Shown: piece after piece, positions 55,238 to 63,972 of the stretch
How the letters are laid out: every line of letters begins with the position of its first letter
Position numbering within the stretch: the first letter of the stretch is position 1
From: Shewanella sp.
GTDB taxonomy: Bacteria; Pseudomonadota; Gammaproteobacteria; Enterobacterales; Shewanellaceae
Length of the DNA: 64,000 nt
Assembly (NCBI RefSeq): GCF_013214165.1
Contig: NZ_JABSSM010000004.1
Span: 80,938-144,937, forward strand
Direction: 5' to 3'
Notes under the pieces: model-generated
The model's input: only the letters and a program-made list of their open reading frames with translations
Databases searched by the model: none
What the model was told of the DNA's origin: nothing
Translations under genes and position numbers: made by a program

Positions 55238-56092
55238 CTAGTCGATAAGCCCTATGGTTTTAGCTATATTTTCAATAGGTTGATAATCTGAATTTTCGGC
55301 TTCTACGAAAGACTTCCTTGGAAAGCTAGCGAGGAGTTCAGGGTCTTTCATGTCGAGTAGGGCTTTTGTCAGCTTAGTCTTAAACTCGGCGCCAAATGTC
55401 TCATTCACTCCTTTCCTGACCGTCCACTGATAATCCGGGTACGCCGGGCTCTGCCAGATCACATCGACCTTATCCAGATCCACAATGCCTTTAGCCAACG
55501 CCCTTTCCCACACCTTGTAGTTAACCGCGCCAACCTGATAAGCCCCAGCTTGAACCTGAGCTATGGTTCGGCTATGGTCACCGGAGAAACCAATACGGGT
55601 GAACACATTTTCAGCCTGTTTACCTAGATTTCGCTCGATAAAAAATTGTGGCATAAGTCGACCCGATGTTGAGCCTTTTGAACCATAGGTGAAGGTGTAA
55701 CCGTTTAAATTAGGAAAACTCTCAGATGGTAGAATGTCAGCCGAATGATGTGCAATAAAATAACTCTTAAAAAACTGATCTTCATAGCCCTGAGCGATCG
55801 CCTGGGAACCTGGAACCAAACGACGAGCCTGTACGCCAGATAAACCTCCAAACCAAGCCAGTTGAACTTGGTTATTCCTGAATGCGGTTACCGCTGCGGA
55901 GTAAGATTTAACTGGAATATACCTAACCTCGACACCTAATTGGTCCTGAAGATATTCAGCCACCTTGTCGAAACGTGTACGAAGCTGACTCTCATCTTCA
56001 TCGGGAATGGCGGTGAAGGTAAATACAGTCGCAAATGCAGCGGAAGAAAGCGTGCTTAAGACGAGTAGAGCGACTATGTTTATTAGCCTCAT
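55238..56092 (-). CDS. phnD: Periplasmic binding protein, PhnD family (phosphonate or putative selenate)
   Basis: 284-aa substrate-binding protein with a signal peptide (cut near AFA). The first strand TFTAIPDEDESQLRTRFDKV and the block VKSYSAAVTAFRNNQVQLAW plus FGGLSGVQARRLVPGSQAIA match the PhnD subgroup that annotation pipelines often call putative selenate transporter. Binding-site Ser/Thr residues appear in YGSKGSTSGRLMPQ. ATG at 56092 has AGGAAACATCTC upstream. Leads the phnD-phnC-phnE operon. Confidence 0.9.
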   Translation of the reverse strand: MRLINIVALLVLSTLSSAAFATVFTFTAIPDEDESQLRTRFDKVAEYLQDQLGVEVRYIPVKSYSAAVTAFRNNQVQLAWFGGLSGVQARRLVPGSQAIAQGYEDQFFKSYFIAHHSADILPSESFPNLNGYTFTYGSKGSTSGRLMPQFFIERNLGKQAENVFTRIGFSGDHSRTIAQVQAGAYQVGAVNYKVWERALAKGIVDLDKVDVIWQSPAYPDYQWTVRKGVNETFGAEFKTKLTKALLDMKDPELLASFPRKSFVEAENSDYQPIENIAKTIGLID

Positions 56093-56319
56093 GAGATGTT
56101 TCCTGTCAGTAAAAATCGTGCAGAATTTTAACGATAATAGCCCCAGAAACAAAGTGATTTATTGCAAAAATAGGATTCGTTGGCTATTTGAGGTTGTTTA
56201 TTTACAAATCAAGTCAGCTGGTATTAAGTTATCCTCAAGTAAAGTATTAGCAAATACAGATATTGGCAACATGTCTTTATCTGAGTACACTATTGTAAAA
56301 AATTATAAAGGCATAAATT

Positions 56320-56994
56320 ATGAGAATTTTGATTGTTGAAGACGATCCTATCTTGTCTCACCATTTACAGGTACAACTGAGTGAACTAGGAAATCAGGTT
56401 CAAGTCGCATTGACCGCCAAAGAGGGATTTTATCAGGCAACCAATTATCCCATAGATGTGGCTATCATCGACCTAGGTTTACCGGATCAAGATGGCATGA
56501 GCTTGATTGAAAATCTACGCGATGAGGGGCTAAAAGCCCCAATCCTTATCTTGACCGCCAGAGTCAATTGGCAAGATAAGGTTGAAGGTCTCAATGCCGG
56601 TGCCGATGATTATCTGGTTAAACCCTTCCAAAAAGAGGAATTGGTCGCGCGGTTAGACGCCTTGGTTAGACGCAGTGCAGGATTTGTTAGGCCACAGATC
56701 ACCAGTGGTGATCTGGAACTTGATCTCGCCGCGAAGCAGCTCTCGATGAAAGGTGTCCCCATGGAGATCACCGCCTTCGAATATCTCATACTCGAGTATC
56801 TGATGCGCCATTGTCATGAAGTCGTCGCTAAGCAGCGTCTGTTAGATGTGATCTATGGCGATAAAGAGGGAGATCCAAACACCATAGAGGTCATGGTGTC
56901 CAGACTCAGAAAGAAACTCACCAAAGAAGGACTGGAGAATCCTATTGCCACTATTCGCGGCCAAGGTTACAAGTTTAATCTGCCATGCAGTTAA
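56320..56994 (+). CDS. PhoP-like response regulator (OmpR family)
   Basis: 224-aa two-component regulator. Receiver with acidic pocket VEDDP, phosphorylation Asp in AIIDLGLPDQDG (near residue 51), Thr in LILTAR and Lys in LVKPFQ. Winged-helix domain from about 125 with EVMVSRLRKKLTKEG and TIRGQGYKF. It is read with the PhoQ-like kinase gene and overlaps it by 10 bp. It diverges from the phnDCE-type operon, so it may control it. Confidence 0.93.
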   Translation: MRILIVEDDPILSHHLQVQLSELGNQVQVALTAKEGFYQATNYPIDVAIIDLGLPDQDGMSLIENLRDEGLKAPILILTARVNWQDKVEGLNAGADDYLVKPFQKEELVARLDALVRRSAGFVRPQITSGDLELDLAAKQLSMKGVPMEITAFEYLILEYLMRHCHEVVAKQRLLDVIYGDKEGDPNTIEVMVSRLRKKLTKEGLENPIATIRGQGYKFNLPCS

Positions 56995-58337
56995 AGTTTA
57001 AATTTAAGAAACGTCTGCTAACGCGGATGTTTCTCACCTCACTGTCAATTATTGCCTTAGTAGGATTCGGTTTAGCCTGGCTGATCAACATTCTTCATGC
57101 ACAAGACAACTACAATGAAGAGACGGCTAAGCTCATCGCCGAGATCCCTAAAGTTGCCGCCGAACTGAGGGTTCATGATCTGCTCCCCGCCAGCAGTGAT
57201 GACTGGCTCGAGGAAAACAATGCCCCCCAGAGTTATATCATAGCCAGCTGTAATGCAAATTATAGACAAATTTGGACCTCATCTCTGGCCGTCGACAAAG
57301 GGCTTTTCGACACTTGTGAACGCTTCAACGACATTCGCCACGACTCACCTCCTTATTACCTCAATCTTGCCGACGAAAAAGGCTACTTCATCTATTTGCT
57401 GTCACTCGAAATGTCTGGCAGTCAATACAACCTCTTGGTGATGAAAGATGCCGAAAAGCTCGAGCAGGAGTTAAACAAATTCAGTCGACGCACCTATTTC
57501 AGGCTCGCCATGGTGCTGGCTCTGGCCCTAGTGTTGTTAGTCAGTGCTGGTTACTGGGGAATGCGACCTTTAAGTCGGATGAGAAACGAGTTAGAGAGTG
57601 TCAGCAGTGGTAAGACTAAGGCACTATCACAAGATTACCCCATTGAGCTCGAAGGGGTTACTCAAGCGCTCAACCAGCTGTTATCGCAATCCAGTGCCCA
57701 ACAGCAGAGATATCAAAATGCGATGAATGATCTTGCCCATAGCCTCAAGACACGTCTTGCAGCCGTCCACGCTATCACCGACGATGCCTCATTAGATAAA
57801 CAAGGGGCAAGCGAACGCATCATGGAGCAGGTAAGCCAGATGGACTTGTTGGTTAAATACCAACTCAAGCGTGCCATGCTAGGTCGTAAAGGTCTCAAGC
57901 ATGAACAAACCTTAGTCGCCCCTCTGGTCAATCAGCTTTCTCAAATGCTTTTTAAGGTCTATCGTGACAAGCAGGTTCAATTCACCGCTTATATCCCTCA
58001 GGAACATCTCTTCCCTGGTGATAAAGGCGACTTGATGGAGCTTTGCGGTAACTTGATGGAGAATGCATTCAAGTTGTGTATTAGCCAGGTAAGAGTCACA
58101 GCCCGCTTTAGCCCTGCCGGAGAGTTTGAACTGATTGTCGAAGACGATGGGCCAGGGGTCGAAGAGAGCATGCGCCAAAGAATCATCGAACGTGGCGTCA
58201 GAGCCGATACACAAAAAGCGGGGCAAGGAATAGGACTCGCCGTGTGTAATGAGATAGTCATCAGTTACAATGGTAAATTGAGCATAGAAATCTCAGAACT
58301 TGAAGGCGCTTTGTTTAGAATCACTATTCCAATTTAA
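56985..58337 (+). CDS. PhoQ-like sensor histidine kinase
   Basis: 450-aa inner-membrane kinase. Two helices (about 10-35 and 170-195) flank a periplasmic domain of about 135 residues containing two Cys (IASCNANY, DTCERF) that may pair. The His box is DLAHSLKTRLAAVHA (His near 251), close to PhoQ; the N box is GNLMENAFKL, and the G boxes are EDDGPGVEES and GQGIGLAV. The periplasmic domain is acidic at its ends but lacks a clear PhoQ acidic patch, so the signal is uncertain. Cotranscribed with the regulator. Confidence 0.9.
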   Translation: MQLKFKFKKRLLTRMFLTSLSIIALVGFGLAWLINILHAQDNYNEETAKLIAEIPKVAAELRVHDLLPASSDDWLEENNAPQSYIIASCNANYRQIWTSSLAVDKGLFDTCERFNDIRHDSPPYYLNLADEKGYFIYLLSLEMSGSQYNLLVMKDAEKLEQELNKFSRRTYFRLAMVLALALVLLVSAGYWGMRPLSRMRNELESVSSGKTKALSQDYPIELEGVTQALNQLLSQSSAQQQRYQNAMNDLAHSLKTRLAAVHAITDDASLDKQGASERIMEQVSQMDLLVKYQLKRAMLGRKGLKHEQTLVAPLVNQLSQMLFKVYRDKQVQFTAYIPQEHLFPGDKGDLMELCGNLMENAFKLCISQVRVTARFSPAGEFELIVEDDGPGVEESMRQRIIERGVRADTQKAGQGIGLAVCNEIVISYNGKLSIEISELEGALFRITIPI

Positions 58338-58439
58338 GCCCAGAACTATTTATCCTTGACTAAACAGGCAGTGGCTACGCATACCGCCAGAGGGTCTTGA
58401 CCACAAGGCCCTCGCATTCATACGCTAGCTTACTCGGTG

Positions 58440-58485
58440 CATATAATACCAGTTCCATTAAATAGGTGATAATTCAGCGGGATTG
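58440..58485. mobile_element. Solo end of the MITE-like element
   Basis: ATATAATACCAGTTCC...TAGGTGATAATTCAGCGGGA matches the reverse complement of the right end of the element at 51735-51776 (ATATAATACCATTCC...TAAGTATCTGATCATTCAGCGGGA). It overlaps the last codons and stop of the oxygenase gene. About 36 of 44 positions correspond by eye, with one or two indels. Confidence 0.55.
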
Positions 58486-59166
58486 ATATAGCTGCTCGGC
58501 ACGATTAAACATGACCCAAGAGGTGGCAATATATTTATCGTTACTGACTGGTTTATTGCCTCGATGCGAGTGAGTAAAACCCGCTGGTGCTATGACCATG
58601 GTGCCCTTTTTTGGTTTGAGTTTTCTGTTTTGATAGAAAAATTCCGTCTCCCCCCCCTCCTCTACATCGTTAAGATAAAACATATAGAGCACCACGCGAT
58701 GCAAGGCCTCATTATGCCCCGCCTGAGGGAACTGCTCCGAATGCCAGTGAGGATATCCGCCTATCCCCTGCTGATATTTCTGAACATTGATGGTGCCACT
58801 GCGATAGAGATACTTAACTAACGCTGCGGATCTTGGTTCTCCTAAATTCTGATAGTTATCGGGCGTCAACGTGACACTTTGGCCTTTTTCATCGGCGACT
58901 TGCACCGACACCCCCCCCATCAATGCCATCGAATACTGATTGAAATATTCGGTAGAGTATTTCAATGTATAGCTGAGTAATTCATTCCTGATACTCTGTA
59001 GGTCCTCGAAACTGTCTAAGGTGAGATCGCGACTGATTTTCTTTTCTAAATCCACACCATGGCCGGTTCTGCCATCTATCACCCCATGATGCTGTTCGAT
59101 ACAGGCGATTAAACGCTCACATAAGTCATCTGGGATAGCATTTGGATATACTTCAATGAAGTCCAT
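58474..59166 (-). CDS. 2-oxoglutarate/Fe(II) oxygenase, prolyl-4-hydroxylase type
   Basis: 230-aa dioxygenase of the P4H fold, using iron and 2-oxoglutarate to hydroxylate a protein or small molecule. The iron ligands are seen as HSE in GGYPHWHSEQF (about 138-148) and a later His in AGFTHSHRG, with a nearby basic residue for 2-oxoglutarate. The loop YFYLNDVEEGGETEFF-type stretch (MFYLNDVEEGGETEFF) is typical. Oddity: the coding strand has two runs of exactly eight G, in LMGGVSV (58911-58918) and VEEGGETE (58650-58657). The 3' end runs into a MITE end. Confidence 0.87.
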   Translation of the reverse strand: MDFIEVYPNAIPDDLCERLIACIEQHHGVIDGRTGHGVDLEKKISRDLTLDSFEDLQSIRNELLSYTLKYSTEYFNQYSMALMGGVSVQVADEKGQSVTLTPDNYQNLGEPRSAALVKYLYRSGTINVQKYQQGIGGYPHWHSEQFPQAGHNEALHRVVLYMFYLNDVEEGGETEFFYQNRKLKPKKGTMVIAPAGFTHSHRGNKPVSNDKYIATSWVMFNRAEQLYQSR

Positions 59167-59318
59167 TTGGTTAACTTTGTCTGTTCTGTGTTCATTCTAT
59201 GCTGACATATTGGTTAAGTGATTGTAAAGCAATTGAGTTAAGTTAAAATATCGCTATAACAATCAAGCAAGTTCTGGAATAATTGCCCTACAGAAATGGG
59301 CATACTGATAAGAAGAAT

Positions 59319-60578
59319 ATGAATAAAAGCCGTAAAGTTGCAGTCAATCAATTACAAGTCGGTAATTTCATCCGCTTACCCGTTTCTTGGAAAGATCACC
59401 CCTTCCTATTCAGTAGTTTCAGACTCAAGCAACAGACACAAATCGAGCTCATTAAAAAATTAGCCATCGACTTTGTGCTTGTCGATCTCGAGCGAAGTGA
59501 TATCCCGCCTCTCACCGAAGAGGTAGCCAAGACTAAACGGGTGTTGCCACAGAAAGAAGATCTAGATGCCCTCACTATCGAAATGCAAAAAAACAAGAGT
59601 GAGCGCATTGAAAAATTCAAACGGATGCGCAGAGACCTACATAAAACCGAGCAAGAATTTGACCGTTCCATCGCAATAATGCGTAACTTGGTAGCTAAAT
59701 TACGCAATCGTCCGCTAAGTGCCATAGATGATGCTAAAAGATTAATCAATGACATGAGTGAGAAATTACTCAGTTCAGATAACCTAGTTCTACATCTTAT
59801 GGGCGACGCCAAAGACGACGAATCAATCTATTATCACTCGCTAAATGTCGCAGTACTCTCCATGTTAATGGCAAAAGAGATGGGCTGGGATAGAGGCGAC
59901 ATAGAATTAGTCGGCATGGGAGCACTCTTTCACGACATTGGTAAATTGAAAATTCCGCCACAATTACTCAGGAAACAAATCCCCTTAACGCCGCCTGAAG
60001 TGAACTTTATGAAGCAACATCCGCTCATGGGGGTAGAATTATTAAAACTTGCTGATAAATTTCCTGCCGGTGCCATGCCTATTGTACTCAATCATCATGA
60101 ATACTTAGACGGCTCAGGCTACCCTAAGGGCCTTAAAGAGAATAACATCGACAAATTGTGTCAACTCGTCGCCGTGGTTAACTTATACGACTCTCTGTGT
60201 CACCCAGACGCACAGGCGAAGGCACGAACTCCCTATGCCGCACTCGGGCATATCTATAAAAATTTCAAGAATCAGTTAAATCAGAACGTGACGAGCAAGA
60301 TGATCAAGATGTTGGGGATCTATCCCCCCGGCAGTGTTGTAGAACTCTCTTCGGGACAATTTGCCATGGTCATGTCCGTCAACCTAGACAAGATATTGTT
60401 CCCAAGAATACTGGTCTACGATGCCATGGTACCCAAAGAGCAGGCGCCGATTGTGGATCTTGAAGTCGAAGGTCTTAGCATAGTGCGTTGTATACAGCCT
60501 ATGGCGTTACCCGAGAAAATTTTTAAATATTTAAACCCAAGAGAGCGGGTCAGTTACTACATAGGTTCGGATAGCTAA
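59319..60578 (+). CDS. HD-GYP domain protein with DUF3391
   Basis: Predicted c-di-GMP phosphodiesterase of 419 aa. N-terminal DUF3391 segment (KVAVNQLQVGNFIRLPVSW), a charged helical linker (about 80-150), then the HD-GYP domain with HDIGKLKIP (about 205), KQHPLMGVELL, HHEYLDGSGYPKGL and a conserved end VGMVV-like strand (FAMVMSVNLDK). All signature residues are present. ATG at 59319 (MNKSRKVAV) is preferred over a TTG at 59283. Single gene. Confidence 0.92.
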   Translation: MNKSRKVAVNQLQVGNFIRLPVSWKDHPFLFSSFRLKQQTQIELIKKLAIDFVLVDLERSDIPPLTEEVAKTKRVLPQKEDLDALTIEMQKNKSERIEKFKRMRRDLHKTEQEFDRSIAIMRNLVAKLRNRPLSAIDDAKRLINDMSEKLLSSDNLVLHLMGDAKDDESIYYHSLNVAVLSMLMAKEMGWDRGDIELVGMGALFHDIGKLKIPPQLLRKQIPLTPPEVNFMKQHPLMGVELLKLADKFPAGAMPIVLNHHEYLDGSGYPKGLKENNIDKLCQLVAVVNLYDSLCHPDAQAKARTPYAALGHIYKNFKNQLNQNVTSKMIKMLGIYPPGSVVELSSGQFAMVMSVNLDKILFPRILVYDAMVPKEQAPIVDLEVEGLSIVRCIQPMALPEKIFKYLNPRERVSYYIGSDS

Positions 60579-60796
60579 GCTGTTTTACGATGATAATGTC
60601 GAAAAGGAAAAGAAAAAGAAAACCAACTTATTGAAATGCATCGGTAAAGGTGACTGAATCACTTCCCCCTCTAAAAATACTGCAATTGTTATAACCAAAA
60701 CCCCGCACATTCTGCCAGTTTTTCTCCAGTTTTCTTGCTCAATAGCAAACTATTCGCTAACTTGAAAGTAACGCTATCTTCTGGAGGGAAGAGGCT

Positions 60797-61117
60797 ATGA
60801 CTGAATTACCTGATTTCGATAAACTAAAATGGCTGGCAGAAAATAAGCCCGATGAACTCGAAGCACTCCGAAAAACCCTCTGCAAGGAAGCAATAGACGG
60901 CAGCACTGGATCTAACAAGGCACAGTTAATCTCTATGCTTTTTAATCTGGAACAACAACTATCACGCTGCAGCAACCCCTATCACAGATGCTATTTGGCC
61001 ATCAGGATCATGAATGACAAGCTAGTTGCCTTAAATACCATCCTGAATTACCCCCAGGAATTTCGACAACAAGGTGCCAAAGTCCTGCGATTTCCTTCAA
61101 AACATGCTGACGACTAA
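60797..61117 (+). CDS. DUF3135 domain protein
   Basis: 106-aa helical cytoplasmic protein, matching DUF3135 by DFDKLKWLAENKPDELEALR, the central SKAQ-like helix and CSNPYHRCYLAIRIMNDKL. GGAGGGAAGAGG precedes the ATG. It converges with corA with only 4 bp between stops. Function unknown. Confidence 0.83.
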   Translation: MTELPDFDKLKWLAENKPDELEALRKTLCKEAIDGSTGSNKAQLISMLFNLEQQLSRCSNPYHRCYLAIRIMNDKLVALNTILNYPQEFRQQGAKVLRFPSKHADD

Positions 61118-61121
61118 CTGA

Positions 61122-62069
61122 CTAGAGCCAACCTTTCCCCTTGAAGAATGCGTAGGTTCCACCAGCACTGGCCAACATCATTAAGATGGCCATAGGATAG
61201 CCAAACTGCCACTCTAGCTCAGGCATAGTGGTAAAATTCATCCCATAAGCACTGGCTATCACAGTCGGTGGTAGGAAGATGACAGCTGCAACCGAGAAGA
61301 TTTTAATGATCTTATTCTGTTGTAATCCACTGAAGCCCATAGCGGCATCCAGCAGAAAGTTTAATTTATCGAAGATAAATTGGCTGTGGGGCATCAGAGA
61401 TTCGATATCTAACAGCATCTCACGCAAATCTTTGAGGTTATCATCGGTGAGTTGGCCACGATAATACCTTTGCATGTAACGCAGAGAGCGCTGAGTATCC
61501 AGCAGACTTAACCGAATTTTACCATTTGAATCTTCCTGCAAGGTAATGAGTTTAAACACTTCGTCTAGTTCATTGTTTTCAAAAACCTGCTCACTCACAC
61601 CATCGACAACCGAATAAATATCTTCGATAAGATCTGATAAATAATCAACTTTAAGATTGAACAGCTCAAGAAAAAGCCCTTGAGGTGTGGTGACCTTGAT
61701 ACGTCCTAACCTTAGATAATTTCTAAGTAAGCGAATGAGACCAACATCGTCCTCTCTAATCGTTAGTAGAAAATCTTTACGTAAATTAAATGAGACGTTA
61801 ACGCCTTTGACATACTGGCCTAATCGTTGCGGAAACAGAGAGTTAATATGCAGGCCATCGTTATTTTGATAGAAACGCGCGGAAGCTTCAATTTCATTGA
61901 TATCTTCTTCCTCAGGTACCTCTTCAACAGAGTATTTACTCAGCCATTCACGTTCTTCGTCTGTGGGTTTGAAAAGATCTAGCCAGAGCGTTTCCGGAGG
62001 TACAACATCCTGTATGTTCAATTCAGTAATCGCTAGCTCACGATTGTTATAGACATAAGCAGTTATCAT
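61122..62069 (-). CDS. corA: Magnesium/cobalt transporter CorA
   Basis: Pentameric Mg2+ channel of 315 aa. A large cytoplasmic N-terminal domain, then two C-terminal helices joined by the ion-selecting loop YGMNFTTMPELEW (GMN near 275-277). The ending GTYAFFKGKGWL is typical. AGGAGGT lies before the ATG. Monocistronic. Members can also carry Co2+ or Ni2+. Confidence 0.96.
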   Translation of the reverse strand: MITAYVYNNRELAITELNIQDVVPPETLWLDLFKPTDEEREWLSKYSVEEVPEEEDINEIEASARFYQNNDGLHINSLFPQRLGQYVKGVNVSFNLRKDFLLTIREDDVGLIRLLRNYLRLGRIKVTTPQGLFLELFNLKVDYLSDLIEDIYSVVDGVSEQVFENNELDEVFKLITLQEDSNGKIRLSLLDTQRSLRYMQRYYRGQLTDDNLKDLREMLLDIESLMPHSQFIFDKLNFLLDAAMGFSGLQQNKIIKIFSVAAVIFLPPTVIASAYGMNFTTMPELEWQFGYPMAILMMLASAGGTYAFFKGKGWL

Positions 62070-62194
62070 GGTACCTCCTGAAAAAACACTATAACGAATT
62101 TTTTTGTTATAGCGCAGGGTAAAAAACGAATTTATTCTACCTTAATCGGCAAGATTAAGAAGCCTTATAAACAATAATCTAGCCAAAATGGGTA

Positions 62195-62566
62195 TTATTT
62201 AGCATTTGCGATAATGACACGTTCTTGATTCGATAAGCGAATGTTAATGCCATCAATAGTTGTGATCTGATTGTTCAATATGTCTTTTTTTCTCACCTGA
62301 TATACACTGGTGCTGTCTATTAACGGTGATACTATGGTCACTCTGACTACTTGGTTGCCATCTTGCCAGTTCCAATACCAATAACCTGTACTTCCAAGCA
62401 TAGAAACGGCTACCAAGCCCATAAAAATATAGCGCAGCATGATTCGCTTCCCAACATCGACTGTTCTAGTTTGAGCAGAAAATCGAGCGGGTTTGCGTAA
62501 GTATAAAAAGGCGCCGGCGATGACTAAGAGAGTGATCAGTAATTTCGCGAACACGACGAACTCCAT
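62195..62566 (-). CDS. Conserved membrane protein, two spans
   Basis: About 123 aa from an ATG at 62566 (an upstream ATG at 62602 is possible). Two helices (about 3-22 and 50-70), the second ending in GYWYWNW, then a 55-residue extracytoplasmic or cytoplasmic tail with a Val/Ile-rich beta pattern. No domain recognised. Two weak hairpins lie past the stop. Confidence 0.65.
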   Translation of the reverse strand: MEFVVFAKLLITLLVIAGAFLYLRKPARFSAQTRTVDVGKRIMLRYIFMGLVAVSMLGSTGYWYWNWQDGNQVVRVTIVSPLIDSTSVYQVRKKDILNNQITTIDGINIRLSNQERVIIANAK

Positions 62567-62743
62567 CGGGAATAATAACCCATGATTATAACGTCTTTTC
62601 ACTGCTTAAACTGGTACAAATGTCTAATCAAACATAAGAAACAACCTGAGGATCACGAACAAGCGTACCTTCGACTATACCGAATACATTAATATGTTTA
62701 AAAGTGGTATAAATCACTCCACAGATCTAACCTAGAGAATCCT

Positions 62744-63421
62744 ATGAAGCACACGTTAGCCCTAGCCGTTATTTTTACTGCTGCCTGTTCACTACCAGCA
62801 TATGCCAAACTCACCCTTACCTTACCTAAGTCTGCCCAGCTCTTAGTGGTTAATGGTGTAGAAATGGAGGGCGAGACTTCACTAGAGCTCCATGATGGCA
62901 AAAATCAGATTGTGTTTAAATATAACACCAGCTTCAGGCAACAAGGTGAACAAAGACGCTTCTCATCAGAAGCTGTGATCCTGACTTTTAATGGCCAAAA
63001 TTCAGTATATAAGCTGTTGTTGCCAAAACTTAGATCAGACAGTGATGCAGACAAGTTTAACAAGCTTGCAGAGCTGAGCCTTATCGACGATGCGGGTGTA
63101 GCGGTTGAATACACCAGTGACCTACTCCTCAAAGCGGGAATACAAGTAGGCCGGGATTATGACAACGAGATAGCAGTCTATAATAAGAGTTCAGCGCCTG
63201 CGGCCCTCCAAAACCTAGTACCACAAGCACAGAAATCAACACAGGTAGTATTACCAGCAACGACAGCCGTGGTTACTCATGATAGTCAGCCCACAGAACA
63301 GACGACTAATACCAGTAAAGACCAGATAAATATCGGTCAGATGTTGGATTTTTGGTATAGCCAAGCCGATGAAGAGACTCGCAAGGCTTTCAAAGAGCGA
63401 ATCCAGCAAGATTCGCAGTAG
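62744..63421 (+). CDS. DUF2057 (YccT/CsgI-like) family exported protein
   Basis: 225-aa periplasmic protein with signal peptide cut near AYA. The YccT pattern is seen: KLTLTLPKSAQLLVVNGVEM at the mature start, LELHDGKNQIVFKY, the middle beta domain, and a C-terminal helix MLDFWYSQADEETRKAFKERI. YccT/CsgI is reported to inhibit curli assembly in E. coli; no curli genes are here. Weak ribosome-binding site. Confidence 0.85.
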   Translation: MKHTLALAVIFTAACSLPAYAKLTLTLPKSAQLLVVNGVEMEGETSLELHDGKNQIVFKYNTSFRQQGEQRRFSSEAVILTFNGQNSVYKLLLPKLRSDSDADKFNKLAELSLIDDAGVAVEYTSDLLLKAGIQVGRDYDNEIAVYNKSSAPAALQNLVPQAQKSTQVVLPATTAVVTHDSQPTEQTTNTSKDQINIGQMLDFWYSQADEETRKAFKERIQQDSQ

Positions 63422-63494
63422 GAATCATCGCCTAGTGCCAGTCGTTTTGATGAGATTGGGGATATAACTAATGAGATGATAAGATGAGTTTTAG

Positions 63495-63558
63495 CTGTTC
63501 ACTTCACATAGCCCAATCTTGCTTAAGTCAGCTAGAAAACCATAAATGAAGTGAACAG
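63495..63558. repeat. 12-bp inverted repeat downstream of the DUF2057 gene
   Basis: CTGTTCACTTCA (63495-63506) and TGAAGTGAACAG (63547-63558) pair perfectly across a 40-nt loop. No T run follows. It could fold in transcripts of either strand. Confidence 0.7.
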
Positions 63559-63576
63559 AGGTTATATCATGAAAAT

Positions 63577-63972
63577 TTAAGCACCTAAAGCAGTTAACTT
63601 TTCAGTCAGTTCATCTTGAGTAATTAGGTCCATCTCTTTTTGTTTTTTAAGCTTACGGATATTATCGAAATTATCGAGCTTAAGTTTTGCTTGAGCCAAT
63701 TTAGCCACATGCTCATCTTTAGAGAGCACATCCATTTTTAACGCTTTATCCAGTTTTTCTTTTTTACTGTCATATTCTTTTTGAAAAATTGATTTCTCTT
63801 GCAATATAATTTGATCTTTTAAACATTTTTCAATTTCTATTGCTTCATTTTCGAGCCCGATCTTTTTGGCTAGTAATGGCTCGAGACTGTTGCTGGAGTA
63901 ATACAATAAGTGCAACAGATTAAGGTTGAAAAGTGAGAGAGCTGAAGGCAGAATTTTAGTTCTCACACACAA
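63577..63972 (-). CDS. Coiled-coil protein, 5' end uncertain or damaged
   Basis: Reading on the minus strand, about the last 95 residues (from LEPLLAKKIGLENEAIEIEK to DLITQDELTEKLTALGA) form a regular charged coiled coil and look like real coding sequence. The 5' part does not: there is no in-frame ATG with a ribosome-binding site, only TTG. A neighbouring frame starts ATG at 63988 (MTDSEFVCEN) and hits TAA. This suggests a frameshift or early stop near the N-terminus. The gene has no recognised family; window edge prevents a full view. Confidence 0.55.
   Translation of the reverse strand: MCVRTKILPSALSLFNLNLLHLLYYSSNSLEPLLAKKIGLENEAIEIEKCLKDQIILQEKSIFQKEYDSKKEKLDKALKMDVLSKDEHVAKLAQAKLKLDNFDNIRKLKKQKEMDLITQDELTEKLTALGA

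Noticed and set aside
56093-56319. PhoP box (GTTTA direct repeats) in the divergent region
   Set aside because: Only one GTTTA half is clear; the second repeat is missing.
58388-58412. Hairpin GAGGGTCTTG/CAAGGCCCTC after the PhoQ-like gene as a terminator
   Set aside because: Stem is good but no T run follows; not called as a terminator.
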